The notes beneath the pieces were generated by a model. That model saw only the letters and a list, made by a program, of their open reading frames with translations, made no database searches and had not been told where the DNA came from. A program made the translations under genes and the position numbers. This document shows positions 39,893-49,211 of a stretch of DNA of 64,000 bases, piece after piece (position 1 is the stretch's first letter; the number at the start of each line of letters is the position of its first letter). Location of the stretch: positions 1,116,001-1,180,000 of the forward strand of contig NC_008709.1 of the NCBI RefSeq assembly GCF_000015285.1, given 5' to 3'. Source of the stretch: Psychromonas ingrahamii 37. GTDB lineage: Bacteria > Pseudomonadota > Gammaproteobacteria > Enterobacterales > Psychromonadaceae.

Positions 39893-40813
39893 TTAAGCCA
39901 AGTAACCACCTTCAATACCTTTCGTTGTCATTGCCACAGCATCATGGGCATGTAAGCTTTCATAATGGTTTACACGTAACCAAAAATCATCAAATTTAGT
40001 TTCTTGGTGGAGCGAGTGTTGTAGGTGTCTCGCGGCGTCCTCACAAAACATTAAATTCTGACCGTTTAAAAGAGCAAATTCTTGCTCATCTTCTCTTTTT
40101 ACTGCTGCTTGTACGGGCGTTTTTAGGGTCTTTTCAATTAAATCAATTAACTCAATAATAGGGAAAGATTGGTTTAATGAATTTAGTTTAACTTTTACCT
40201 CAACAATACTGCGTTGGCTATGCGGGGTGGCAACAATGCCTTTTGTGGAGCCCAACCATGCAAATATCTCCTCTTTATTAACTTCAGTTTGTTGGTCATA
40301 TTTTTGAGAAAAAGCTTGCTGGATAAGTTGCCTTGCTAACGCAGCAGAACAAGGGCAAGTAGAGGAATAGGGTACGTTTACTTGCAGCTCAACTTCAAAG
40401 TTACCCTCGGACAGTCGTCCGATAATAATGACAGGGTAAGCCTTCCAGCCCCGTTTTTCGCTAATTAATGACTTACGACGTAGATGATAGTCAAATGAAA
40501 ATTTAACAAAAGCGCGCTGACTTAATTCATGATGGCTGGTGATAAAACCCTGGAGTAAAGCCGTTAATGTACTGATATTTAATTCAGACTCTGTCGAAAG
40601 TTCATCAAGTTGGAGATATAAGCGAGACATATGAATGCCTTTTGCTTGTGCGTCACCAAGATTAACAAATACTTCGGCATTTGCACTGACTTGCTGTGGA
40701 GGGCAATCATCAGTTTGAACCATAAGAGGTAACTCAATATTACTCATTCCAACCCGATCTAGTTTACCTTCAGTTTGAGCTTGTGCACTATTTGCGATAT
40801 CTGGCATTGCCAT
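39893..40813 (-). CDS. folE2: GTP cyclohydrolase FolE2 (type IB)
   Basis: FolE2 converts GTP to 7,8-dihydroneopterin triphosphate for folate or queuosine synthesis, and can replace zinc-dependent FolE when zinc is scarce. The start at 40813 (306 aa) follows GGAG and removes about 43 improbable hydrophobic residues from the longer open frame. The family hallmarks are the central [14 protein letters not shown] with the metal-ligand Cys, [11 protein letters not shown] and [20 protein letters not shown] small palindrome ACATGC-N4-GCATGT lies at 40832-40847; I cannot identify it as a Zur site. Confidence 0.93.
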
Positions 40814-41216
40814 TAGAAAAAACTCCAGTAAACATGCAACAGCATGTATTAAAATATAGAAATTAAAAGCGAGCATTATAGACTTGTTACGCAGAATTAA
40901 AAACCATGAAATGAAAAGGATTACTTTAATGACCAAAAACAAGGCGTGTTTTGATAAATTATGTCTGTTTTAATTCGGTGCTGAGTCTGTTATTTATCTT
41001 CAGTTTGTAAACAAGTTTATGTTGTGATTGTGCTTACGCTGAAAAGGAAAGCATTACTTGAAACAAGTTTATCCTGTTTTTCGGCTTATTAATTTCTGCA
41101 TCTTGAATTGGTTGAGTATAGAATGGAGAATCAATGGACCTCTCGATGGAAGCTGAACCTTTATCAATTTCTGGAACCAAGATGAGGTGTTATCTATCTA
41201 TTTAACTGGAGTTAAT
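40814..41216. other. Intergenic region between divergent folE2 and arcB
   Basis: About 400 bases without a gene. It holds the promoters of both genes, a 12-bp direct repeat (AAACAAGTTTAT at 41009-41020 and 41061-41072), and at 41097-41119 a sequence like the right end of the MITE at 39867 (TGCATCTTGAA then GTAT), suggesting a decayed copy. Confidence 0.5.
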
Positions 41217-43478
41217 TTGAGCCTATTTAACCTTAAAACTTGGGTGCATTATTATGTTGCATTACTGAAACGCCTAGGAGTCTTGCGTTTTAGTTTGTTA
41301 CTTGCCATTGCAATTATAAGTGCTGATTCCGCGTTACAAGTCTTCCTTACAATTTATTTTGATGAGCCCTTAAGCATTGCCGGTGCTTCCCGTTCAATTT
41401 TAATCGGGCTTTTAATAACACCCTGGGCCGTGTATTTTTTGACCGTTGTGGTTGGAGATTTGGAGGAAGCCAGAATGCATTTAGATAATACTGTTGCTAG
41501 TCTCCGCGAGGTGCGCCAAAAAGAGCGGATTAAAACCCACGAGTTAGAAAAAGAAATTATTGAGCGTAAAGCAAGCCAGCAGAAATTGGTCGAAGCTGCC
41601 AGTTTATTAAAATCATTTCTGAATACCTCTCCTGATTTGGTCTTTCACCGAGATTTAAAGAGTCGCTTTGTCAGCTGTAATAAAGCGATGGAGATGCTCA
41701 CCGGTAAAACAGAAAAACAGCTTATTAGTTTAACACCCTTTGATATATTTCCCGAGGATTATGCGCACCAAGCTGTCACCCGTGATCAAAATGTGAAGAA
41801 ACAAAAAAAAGAACAAATTCATGAGCATTGGTTACATTTTCCAAACGGAAAAAAAGCTTATTTTGAAGTCAGAACATTGCCACTTTTTAATAGTGAGGCT
41901 GTGTGTATTGGTATTATTGGTTTTGGTCGGGATATAACCGAGCGTAAAAAACATCAAGAATCTATCGACAAAAATATTCGCGAAAAAACTGATTTTATTT
42001 CTTCAATTAGTCACGAGCTACGCACTCCTTTAAACGGCATAGTGGGTTTAAGCCGCATGTTATTAGATGAGCAGTTGACCAGTGAACAGATGAAACATCT
42101 TAAAACCATTCATATCAGCGCCATTAGTTTGGGCAATATCTTCAGTGATATTATTAACTTGGATAAATTAGATCGTAACCGTCTGAAGTTGGCAACCAAT
42201 AAGATCAATATGTTGGATTTTATTAGTGACTTAAAAAGTTTATCTTTTATTCAGACTGAGCAGAAGGGACTAGTATTAAATTTTGAGCAACGCGGTCATT
42301 TTCCAGACATTATTGAAACAGATGATACCCGTTTAAGGCAGGTTTTATGGAACCTGATAAGCAATGCGGTGAAGTTCACCCAAAAAGGAACGATAACGAT
42401 CCGCTGTGTCTGTCATCAGCTCAACCAGAATCAGGTTGAGCTGTGTTTTGAGGTTGAAGATTCAGGCATTGGTATTCCCGAGGATCAGCTCGATAAAATT
42501 TTTGCAATGTATTATCAGGTTGAAGGTAATACATTTGCGACTGGTACGGGGATAGGGCTTGCTGTCACCTCTAAAATTGCGCAAGCAATGGGAGGCGTTA
42601 TAAGCGTAAAGAGTAAACTTGGCGAAGGCAGTATGTTTAAGCTGACCTTAACGGTGAATTGCCCGGCAAAAGAACATCAAGAACAACAAATAAAGGATAA
42701 TCTGCCCAAGCTTTCTATTTTACTTGTGGAAGATATCGAACTGAATATTTTGGTCGCAACATCGTTATTAGAAAAGCTTGGCCATAAAGTTGATAGCGCT
42801 GTCAATGGTGCGCAGGCACTGAATAAGGTTGCAGATAATGCCTATCAATTGATCCTGATGGATATTCAACTACCCGATATGAATGGTTATCAGGTCACTC
42901 AAAAATTACGTGAAATACACGGACATAAGCTGCCTCCTATTGTCGCCCTGACCGCTAACGTATTTGCCGACAGTAAGGGGTTTATAGAGCAGGGAATGGA
43001 TGGCGCATTGGGCAAACCGCTTAGTGTTAACCCTTTTAATTCGATGATTAAAAAATTATTTGTCCCTTCTAATAAGCATCAGAAAATGGACTCGGTATTA
43101 AAAATGCAGCAAAGGATGCAACAGACTAATACCTTGTTTAATCAAGAAATGCTTTTAGAATTAATGGCGTTTTTACCCACGTCAGTAATTTTAGAGAATG
43201 TCGCTTTATTTGAAAAATTACTGCCGGAATACCTTGAAATTTTGGATTCTAATATGATTGCCAAGGATCAAAAAGGTATTGTAAATGAAGCTCATAAAAT
43301 CAAAGGCGCTGCAGGCTCTGTTGGCTTAAAGCGAATACAGGGCATTGCCCAACAACTCCAATCACCGGATCTTCCTGCCTGGTGGGATAATATTGATGAT
43401 TGGGTAGCGTTAATTAAATCTGAATCTCCAAAGGATATAACGGCTTTGAAAAAATGGATTGTCGCTAATGGTAAATAA
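41217..43478 (+). CDS. arcB: Aerobic respiration control sensor kinase ArcB
   Basis: ArcB is the quinone-sensing hybrid kinase that phosphorylates ArcA under low oxygen. The TTG at 41217 has an ideal TGGAG ribosome binding site and yields an N terminus aligned with E. coli ArcB (753 aa; a GTG at 41187 would add ten residues). Two transmembrane helices, a coiled coil and a PAS domain are followed by the kinase domain (His266 in SISHELRTPLNGIVGLSR), a receiver (Asp549 in LILMDIQLPDMNG) and an HPt domain (His693 in EAHKIKGAAGSVGL). Of the two E. coli redox cysteines, Cys180 is kept (Cys154, FVSCNKAME). Cys241 is Tyr215 (GKKAYFEVR), with another Cys 15 residues later. Confidence 0.95.
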   Translation: MSLFNLKTWVHYYVALLKRLGVLRFSLLLAIAIISADSALQVFLTIYFDEPLSIAGASRSILIGLLITPWAVYFLTVVVGDLEEARMHLDNTVASLREVRQKERIKTHELEKEIIERKASQQKLVEAASLLKSFLNTSPDLVFHRDLKSRFVSCNKAMEMLTGKTEKQLISLTPFDIFPEDYAHQAVTRDQNVKKQKKEQIHEHWLHFPNGKKAYFEVRTLPLFNSEAVCIGIIGFGRDITERKKHQESIDKNIREKTDFISSISHELRTPLNGIVGLSRMLLDEQLTSEQMKHLKTIHISAISLGNIFSDIINLDKLDRNRLKLATNKINMLDFISDLKSLSFIQTEQKGLVLNFEQRGHFPDIIETDDTRLRQVLWNLISNAVKFTQKGTITIRCVCHQLNQNQVELCFEVEDSGIGIPEDQLDKIFAMYYQVEGNTFATGTGIGLAVTSKIAQAMGGVISVKSKLGEGSMFKLTLTVNCPAKEHQEQQIKDNLPKLSILLVEDIELNILVATSLLEKLGHKVDSAVNGAQALNKVADNAYQLILMDIQLPDMNGYQVTQKLREIHGHKLPPIVALTANVFADSKGFIEQGMDGALGKPLSVNPFNSMIKKLFVPSNKHQKMDSVLKMQQRMQQTNTLFNQEMLLELMAFLPTSVILENVALFEKLLPEYLEILDSNMIAKDQKGIVNEAHKIKGAAGSVGLKRIQGIAQQLQSPDLPAWWDNIDDWVALIKSESPKDITALKKWIVANGK

Positions 43479-43602
43479 AACCTTTTAAATGTGGTTAGAA
43501 TGTCATTATGTCTGGACCTGCTGATCTCAGTATTTTAGGGGGGGCTTGGCAGTGACCTTGCAATCATTTAATCATCCTTAACCTACAAACTGGGTATATA
43601 AA

Positions 43603-44568
43603 ATGGAAAATAAAACACAGACTGAAGACCGCTGGATAAAAGCTTTTATCAAGGAAAATTTCGCAGAGCAGAAAAGAACGCGGCGTTGGGGAATTTTCTT
43701 CAAATCATTAACTTTTTTGTATCTGTTTGGCGCCATCTTTTTCTTTTTTAATACTCAAACGAATCTCTTAAGTGATCAACAAAAAGAGCCGCATACCGCT
43801 ATGGTGCAAATAAAAGGTGTTATTGCCGCAGATAAAGAAGCGAATGCAAATACTATTGTCACCGGTTTACGTGCTGCATTTAAAAATGAGTTCAGTCAGG
43901 CGGTTATGTTAGTGATCAATAGCCCTGGTGGTAGTCCCGTTCAGGCAGGTTATGTATTTGATGAAATACAACGTCTGCGTCTTTTATACCCGGATAAAAA
44001 ATTGTATGCCGTTATTGCTGAATTAGGTGCCTCGGGTGGTTATTATATTGCAGCTGCAGCTGACCAGATATATGCGGATAAAGCGAGTCTTGTCGGGTCG
44101 ATTGGGGTGACTGCATCCAGTTTTGGTTTTGTTGATCTGATGAATAAAGTTGGGGTTGAACGTCGCCACTATACTTCTGGCAAACATAAGACATTTTTAG
44201 ATCCGTTTTCACCCAGCAAAGAAGCCGAACGAGATTTTTGGCAGGAAGTGTTAGATGTGACTCACCGGCAGTTTATTAATGTGGTTAAAACTGGACGAGG
44301 CGATCGTATTAATTCAGATAAAAATTCAACGGATCTGTTTTCTGGTTTGATTTGGAATGGTGAACAAGCTTTAGCGCTAGGTCTAATTGACGGTTTAGGA
44401 AGTCCGGGATTTGTTGCCAGAGAGATTGTTAGAGCAGAAAATATTGTGAATTATTCTGTACAACCTTCTACTATTGAAAAATTAACTAAACGTTTAGGTA
44501 TTTCAATAGGTAATGGTTTTGCTAATCAATTGGTTAGTGACAACAAGGGAATAAATTTAGGTCTCTAA
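43603..44568 (+). CDS. Membrane-anchored S49 (SppA-type) serine peptidase
   Basis: This 321-aa single-domain S49 peptidase has an N-terminal transmembrane anchor (residues about 32-50). Catalytic Ser144 is visible in ELGASGGYYIAAAAD and Lys196 in YTSGKHKTFLDPF, at the Ser-Lys spacing of about 52 residues seen in short SppA enzymes. SPGGSPVQAG is the oxyanion-region motif. It probably degrades cleaved signal peptides or membrane fragments. It is about half the length of E. coli SppA (two domains) and is not SohB by its N terminus. Confidence 0.9.
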   Translation: MENKTQTEDRWIKAFIKENFAEQKRTRRWGIFFKSLTFLYLFGAIFFFFNTQTNLLSDQQKEPHTAMVQIKGVIAADKEANANTIVTGLRAAFKNEFSQAVMLVINSPGGSPVQAGYVFDEIQRLRLLYPDKKLYAVIAELGASGGYYIAAAADQIYADKASLVGSIGVTASSFGFVDLMNKVGVERRHYTSGKHKTFLDPFSPSKEAERDFWQEVLDVTHRQFINVVKTGRGDRINSDKNSTDLFSGLIWNGEQALALGLIDGLGSPGFVAREIVRAENIVNYSVQPSTIEKLTKRLGISIGNGFANQLVSDNKGINLGL

Positions 44569-44605
44569 AAAAAACATAACCTCAATTTTTTATGTTGGGT
44601 TATCG

Positions 44606-44655
44606 ACCCAGATGACTTGTAGAGGCTGATTCTGGCCTCTACAAGTCATCTGGGT
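44606..44655. terminator. 21-bp perfect stem between convergent genes
   Basis: ACCCAGATGACTTGTAGAGG plus C (44606-44626) pairs perfectly with its complement at 44635-44655 around an 8-base loop. It lies 38 bp after the peptidase stop and 3 bp from the bepA stop. There is no poly-T tail on either side, so it may act as an RNA 3'-end barrier, a bidirectional terminator of unusual type, or a small palindromic repeat. Confidence 0.7.
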
Positions 44656-44658
44656 GCA

Positions 44659-46104
44659 TTATTTTGTTAATGCCTGCAAACGTAAATTATCTTTTTGATA
44701 ACCCGCCATCATTGCAGCGTATCTTGCTTTGTCTAACGGGTTTTCCGTATAAATAAGTGCATTACCGACCTCTTGGATTGCTTCCTTAAAACGTCCCTGC
44801 AATGCTAAATATTGCGCTTTACTTGCGTGTTCCTTAGCGCGATTATTTAACAATCTATAAAGATCAACGGCGATTATCTGGGCCAAAATATGGCGAGGAT
44901 GAGAGCGGATAAACAGTTCAAGAATCTTTTCAGCGTCCGCATAGCGTTTATCCTCCTGTAGTGCAGCAACTAAGTTAATGGTATAAACGGGATTGTCGGG
45001 TGACTTTTTATATAACTGCTGTAGTTTTTCTATAATTTCATCCGCCTTATTTAAAGCGAGTGCTGTATCTGTTGCCAAGTCTATATAAAACAGGTTACCG
45101 GATTGTGCTTTTAATAAATCATTAATAATATCTTGTGCTTGTAAAAAATCTTTATTTTCAAAATAGGCCAGAGCAAGACCATACAAAGCAGCTTCTTTAA
45201 TCTCGTATTTTTGCTTTTTGAGCTGACTTTCATATAAGTTAATGGCTGATGTGGGGTTGATACTACTAAAGCGGACGGTAATGCGTGCTTTACTAAGCTG
45301 ATAATCTAAGCTGTTAGTAATGTTTTTTGTCTTGTATTGACTCGCCCGTAAACGCGCTTCAGATAAACGCGCTTCAGGTAGCGGGTGAGTGGATAACATT
45401 TTCGGAGGCAGGCTGGCATACTTATATTTTTCAGCAAGTTCGCCAAAAAATTGTGCCATACCATTCGGATCATAACCGGCATCAGCTAAGGTTTTTATAC
45501 CAATTCTATCGGCTTCATATTCATGTGTTCGGGTATAATTAATTTGTGACTGTATCGACACTGCCATTGTTGTCGTTAAAGCTGCCATGCCCGCGGCGGG
45601 AGATACCAAAGTCAGTAAAATGGAGCCCGCCATTGCAGCAAGTGATGTTGGAGTATTGGAGGACTGTTGTTCTAGCATACGGGCAAGATGGCGTTGTGTG
45701 ATATGTGCTATTTCATGGGCAATGACGCTCGCAAGTTCACTCTCATTCTTGGCATATAAGAACAGCCCCGTATGAATTTTTACATTACCGCCTAAAAATG
45801 CAGCCGCATTAATCTCATTATCCTCTATTAGGAAAAAATCAAATGGCATTCTCACGGATTCTGCATGGGAAACTAAGCTTTGACCCAGTTCATTGATATA
45901 CTGGTTAAGAACTGGATCATGGATGATTGGCAGACTTTGATTTGCCATTAATCTAAAAGCCCAACCATATTCCTGTTCTTTTTCAATGCTTAATGTGGCG
46001 GCTCCCACTGTACCAATCTCAGGAAGAGCATTACTTGAATTTGCAATACCCGAAAAAAAAGAAAGGAAAAAATAAAGTGCAAGAAGCAGAGATTTGTTCA
46101 ACAC
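44659..46104 (-). CDS. bepA: Periplasmic M48 metallopeptidase/chaperone BepA
   Basis: BepA (YfgC) is a periplasmic zinc peptidase and chaperone for LptD and BAM-dependent outer-membrane assembly. The 481-aa protein starts with a signal peptide (GTG start at 46104). It has the HEIAH zinc motif in VIAHEIAHITQRHLARM, the EYEADRIG third ligand, and a C-terminal set of TPR-like helices (residues about 290-480). Length matches E. coli BepA (487). The divergent neighbour is a TusA-like gene. Confidence 0.93.
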   Translation of the reverse strand: MLNKSLLLALYFFLSFFSGIANSSNALPEIGTVGAATLSIEKEQEYGWAFRLMANQSLPIIHDPVLNQYINELGQSLVSHAESVRMPFDFFLIEDNEINAAAFLGGNVKIHTGLFLYAKNESELASVIAHEIAHITQRHLARMLEQQSSNTPTSLAAMAGSILLTLVSPAAGMAALTTTMAVSIQSQINYTRTHEYEADRIGIKTLADAGYDPNGMAQFFGELAEKYKYASLPPKMLSTHPLPEARLSEARLRASQYKTKNITNSLDYQLSKARITVRFSSINPTSAINLYESQLKKQKYEIKEAALYGLALAYFENKDFLQAQDIINDLLKAQSGNLFYIDLATDTALALNKADEIIEKLQQLYKKSPDNPVYTINLVAALQEDKRYADAEKILELFIRSHPRHILAQIIAVDLYRLLNNRAKEHASKAQYLALQGRFKEAIQEVGNALIYTENPLDKARYAAMMAGYQKDNLRLQALTK

Positions 46105-46358
46105 TAGAGCTACTCAACATAAAAATATAATAAAAGCATAAACAATCACCACTTTATTGCAAGTGATGATTGTCTGAGATCGTTACTGAGGTAAAAATTG
46201 CTGTATTAAAGGCACTAATATTTAAAAATTAGTTTATTTTACTTATCTATGACAGGCTTAGTCGTCTTTTAGCCATCACAATACGAACGTACAGCTTGAG
46301 TCTATTTGTTGGCAAGGTGCACAGCTTTTAATTTTAAATAGTAGGATAATTACTCGAT

Positions 46359-46601
46359 ATGGAGGTTTTAGATTTACAAAAAATACGTTGTCCAATGTCA
46401 CTAGTCAAGCTGAAACGTTATTTGTTATTCTATGATGCGTCTTCGAATAAACAACAGGATAGCCAACTTTGTCTACTCTTTTCTAATCAACAGGCAATGC
46501 AGGACATTATTTTGTATCTGGATAAAAAGAGGTATGACTATTCAAGTATTATAACAGACAAGCAAGTGGCGATAGTGATGCGCATCAGTGCCAACAACTA
46601 A
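46359..46601 (+). CDS. TusA/SirA-like small protein
   Basis: This 80-residue protein has the TusA-fold signature: LDLQKIRCPMSLVKLKR with Cys11-Pro at the position that carries persulfide sulfur in TusA. The second half (SNQQAMQDIILYLDKKRYDY, VAIVMRI) fits the two-helix, four-strand fold. It is likely a sulfur carrier or redox regulator paralogue rather than TusA itself. It is followed after 66 bp by the perM-type gene. Confidence 0.8.
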   Translation: MEVLDLQKIRCPMSLVKLKRYLLFYDASSNKQQDSQLCLLFSNQQAMQDIILYLDKKRYDYSSIITDKQVAIVMRISANN

Positions 46602-46667
46602 ACTTGCGAAAGGCTCTGGTTATGCGAATCAGAGCTAATATCTAAACTTAAAGGTGTAATAAATTTC

Positions 46668-47753
46668 ATGTTAAAACAGTTAAATGATTGGTATCAACAT
46701 CACTTTGCGGATCCCAACCTTAGTGTTCTTTTTTTATTGCTGCTCGGTGCTTTTGCCGTCTTTTACTTTTTAGGCGGAATTTTAACGCCTCTTTTTGTGG
46801 CATTAGTTTTGGCGTATTTACTTGATTGGCCGATAAACTATTTGATGCGTTTGAAGTTCAATAGAACCCTGTCGACATTAATTGTGATGGCTGTTTTTTT
46901 ATCCTTAGCATTTTTTGCCTTCTTAGGAATTTTACCAACCGTATTCAGGCAGGGGGTTGCTTTTATTCGCGACCTGCCCGTCATGTTCAACCAAGTGCAG
47001 GAATATATTTTAACGCTTCCTATTCTATATCCTGATCTCATTGATCCTGCTACTTTTACCCTGCTTGTTGAAAATTTACGTACTTATATCTTAGATACCG
47101 GGGGGTTTTTACTATCACATTCATTGGCTTCATTATTAGATGTCGCAGCATTACTTGTTTACTGCATTCTTGTGCCTCTGATGATGCTTTTTATGCTCAA
47201 AGACAAAAATAAGTTAATTACAAGTTTTGTTCAGTTTTTACCAAGAGATCGCAAGCTAGCCGATCAGGTTTGGGTTGAAATGAATGGTCAAATTATGAAT
47301 TATATTCGCGGTAAGATCATTGAAATCCTGATTGTTGGTATTGGCACTTATTTTACTTTCTTTTTTATGGAATTACGTTATTCAGCATTGTTAGCTGTAT
47401 TGGTTGGTTTATCTGTTTTAATTCCCTATATAGGCGCAGCTGTTGTCACTGTGCCGATTGCGATTGTGGCATTTTTCCAATGGGGGTCATCACCTGAATT
47501 TTTCTATTTGATGGTTGCTTACGCTATTATTCAGGCGCTTGATGGCAATGTTATCGTCCCCGTTTTGTTCTCAGAGGCCGTTAATTTGCATCCTGTAGTT
47601 ATCATTGTCTCGGTATTAATATTTGGAGGGTTGTGGGGTTTTTGGGGCGTATTTTTTGCTATCCCCTTAGCGACACTTGTTAAGGCGGTATTAAATGCCT
47701 GGCCGAACACACAAGCTAAGATTGAAAATGCAGAAGAAGATAAGTTAGGTTAA
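46668..47753 (+). CDS. perM: AI-2E family (PerM-type) transporter
   Basis: The 361-aa protein has about eight transmembrane segments with the AI-2E/PerM arrangement: an N-terminal pair ([21 protein letters not shown]), a periplasmic loop, and the conserved C-terminal block ([37 protein letters not shown]). Transported substrates differ among family members and cannot be inferred. The 3' end is the founder-like copy of a tandem array extending to about 48720, so the normal terminator has been pushed nearly 1 kb downstream. Confidence 0.92.
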   Translation: MLKQLNDWYQHHFADPNLSVLFLLLLGAFAVFYFLGGILTPLFVALVLAYLLDWPINYLMRLKFNRTLSTLIVMAVFLSLAFFAFLGILPTVFRQGVAFIRDLPVMFNQVQEYILTLPILYPDLIDPATFTLLVENLRTYILDTGGFLLSHSLASLLDVAALLVYCILVPLMMLFMLKDKNKLITSFVQFLPRDRKLADQVWVEMNGQIMNYIRGKIIEILIVGIGTYFTFFFMELRYSALLAVLVGLSVLIPYIGAAVVTVPIAIVAFFQWGSSPEFFYLMVAYAIIQALDGNVIVPVLFSEAVNLHPVVIIVSVLIFGGLWGFWGVFFAIPLATLVKAVLNAWPNTQAKIENAEEDKLG

Positions 47754-47774
47754 ACCGAGAAGGGCTGTTGGCTC

Positions 47775-48052
47775 TTTTTATCTTTGATGATGCTTACGCT
47801 ATTATTCAGGCGCTTGATGGCAATGTTATTGTTCTGGTGTTGTTGTTCTTAGAGGCGGTTAATTTGCATCCTGTGGTGATCATTGTCTCGGTATTAATAT
47901 TTGGAGGGTTGTGGGGTTTTTGGGGCGTATTTTTTGCTATCCCCTTAGCGACACTTGTTAAGGCGGTATTAAATGCCTGGCCGAACACACAAGCTAAGAT
48001 TGAAAATGCAGAAGAAGATAAGTTAGGTTAAACCGAGAAGGGCCGTTGGCTC
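47775..48052 (+). pseudogene. perM 3'-end copy 2 (frame intact)
   Basis: This copy can still be translated as the last ~80 residues of PerM ([14 protein letters not shown] through NAEEDKLG). It has no proper start codon or ribosome binding site of its own and lies out of frame with perM after the perM stop. It differs from copy 1 by three extra bases (LLFLEAVN in place of LFSEAVN) and several silent changes. Confidence 0.85.
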
Positions 48053-48329
48053 TTTTTATCTTTGATGATGCTTACGCTATTATTCAGGCGCTTGATGGCA
48101 ATCTTATTGTTCCGGTGTTGTTGTTCTTAGAGGCCGTTAATTTGCATCCTGTAGTGATCATTGTCTCGGTATTAATATTTGGAGGGTTGTGGGGTTTTTG
48201 GGGCGTATTTTTGCTATCCCCTTAGCGACACTTGTTAAAGCGGTATTAAATGCCTGGCCGAACACACAAGCTAAGATTGAAAATGCAGAAGAAGATAAGT
48301 TAGGTTAAACCGAGAAGGGCCGTTGGCTC
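48053..48329 (+). pseudogene. perM 3'-end copy 3 (frameshifted)
   Basis: This copy carries a one-base deletion in the T run of the GVFFAIP codons, which breaks the frame. It otherwise shares the variant features of copy 2, so copies 2-4 are closer to one another than to the copy inside perM. Confidence 0.88.
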
Positions 48330-48499
48330 TTTTTATCTTTGATGATGCTTACGCTATTATTCAGGCGCTTGATGGCAATGTTATTGTTCCGGTGTTGTTG
48401 TTCTTAGAGGCCGTTAATTTGCATCCTGTGGTGATCATTGTCTCGGTATTAATATTTGGAGGGTTGTGGTGGTTCTGAAGCGTGTTTTTGTTATCCTCG
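48330..48499 (+). pseudogene. perM 3'-end copy 4 (truncated, degenerate)
   Basis: This copy follows copies 2-3 closely for about 130 bp. It then diverges after TTTGGAGGGTTGTGG into scrambled sequence and joins directly to copy 5. Confidence 0.85.
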
Positions 48500-48720
48500 T
48501 ATTGTTCTAGAAGCCGTTAATTTGCATCCAGTGGTGATCATTATCTCGGTATTAATATTTGGAGGGTTGTGGGGTTTTTGGGGCGTATTTTTTGCTATTC
48601 CCTTAGCGACACTTGTTAAGGCGGTATTAAACGCCTGGCCAAACATACAAGCTAAGATTGAAAATGCAGAAGAAGATAAGTTAGGTTAGGTTAAACCGAG
48701 AAGGGCCGTTGGCCCTTCTT
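48500..48720 (+). pseudogene. perM 3'-end copy 5 with the intact terminator
   Basis: It starts in the VIVxxLF region and runs to the end of the coding sequence, with extra TTAGG duplicated at the stop. Only this copy keeps the complete GAAGGGCC-GTT-GGCCCTTC terminator, so it probably retains the ancestral 3' end of the gene. Confidence 0.85.
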
Positions 48721-48722
48721 TT
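48699..48722 (+). terminator. Intact terminator at the end of the perM array
   Basis: AGAAGGGCC and GGCCCTTCT pair perfectly around GTT and are followed by T. Degenerate forms of the same hairpin (GAAGGGC..GGCTCTTTTT) lie at the end of the upstream copies. Confidence 0.9.
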
Positions 48723-48724
48723 GA

Positions 48725-49201
48725 TTAAATGCTTTCTTTGTTTTTCAAATAGTCTAAGACCACCTGTTGATGGTCAGTGGTTTTAAATTTATCAAATACG
48801 TGCTCAATGATCCCTTGTTCATTTATCAGGAAGCTAATACGGTGAATACCATCATAGACTTTACCCATGAACTTCTTTTCTCCCCAAACACCAAATTCCT
48901 CTGCCACCGCATGATCTTGGTCAGATAAAAGTGGAAAGTTAAGCTCCTTTTTAGTCACAAAATTAGCTAAACTTTTCACCGGATCCGGGCTGATACCGAA
49001 GACCAGAGTATTAAAATCATCAAGTTGTGTTTTTACATCGCGCAAACCGCAGGCTTGGTTAATACAACCTGGGGTCATCGCTTTAGGGTAAAAATAAACC
49101 AACACTTTTTTACCGGTTAAATCAGCTAAAGCAATCATCTTACCTTGCTCATCATGTAAATTAAATAATGGAGCCTTATCTCCAGCCACCAATCGTTTCA
49201 T
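48725..49201 (-). CDS. bcp: Thioredoxin-dependent peroxiredoxin Bcp
   Basis: Bcp (158 aa) reduces peroxides in the cytosol. The peroxidatic Cys46 lies in MTPGCINQAC, and Cys51, five residues on, is the resolving Cys of the alpha-2 type. The thioredoxin-fold strand VLVYFYPK and the C-terminal RISFLINEQGIIEHVF are typical. An AAGGGAAAA ribosome binding site precedes ATG 49201. uspE lies 10 bp upstream on the same strand. Confidence 0.95.
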   Translation of the reverse strand: MKRLVAGDKAPLFNLHDEQGKMIALADLTGKKVLVYFYPKAMTPGCINQACGLRDVKTQLDDFNTLVFGISPDPVKSLANFVTKKELNFPLLSDQDHAVAEEFGVWGEKKFMGKVYDGIHRISFLINEQGIIEHVFDKFKTTDHQQVVLDYLKNKESI

Positions 49202-49211
49202 AATTTTCCCT

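Larger units (their letters stand above)
47499..48720 (+). repeat. Five-copy tandem array of the perM 3' end
   Basis: A unit of 276-278 bp, comprising the last ~255 bp of perM plus a degenerate terminator, is repeated head to tail: 47499-47774 (inside perM), 47775-48052, 48053-48329, a truncated copy 48330-48499 and a final partial copy from about 48500 to 48720. Copies differ by scattered substitutions and small indels. Each junction lies in a short T run shared by the perM interior and the terminator tail, suggesting duplication by microhomology. Confidence 0.95.

Noticed and set aside
44606..44655. Integron attC-like or CRISPR repeat
   Set aside because: It is a single stem with no conserved R/L boxes and no adjacent cassette or spacer array.
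47768..48031. 87-residue ORF (and a 77-residue one at 48456) as separate small membrane proteins
   Set aside because: They are C-terminal fragments of the perM duplication; start codons lie in the degenerate terminator and no ribosome binding site is visible.
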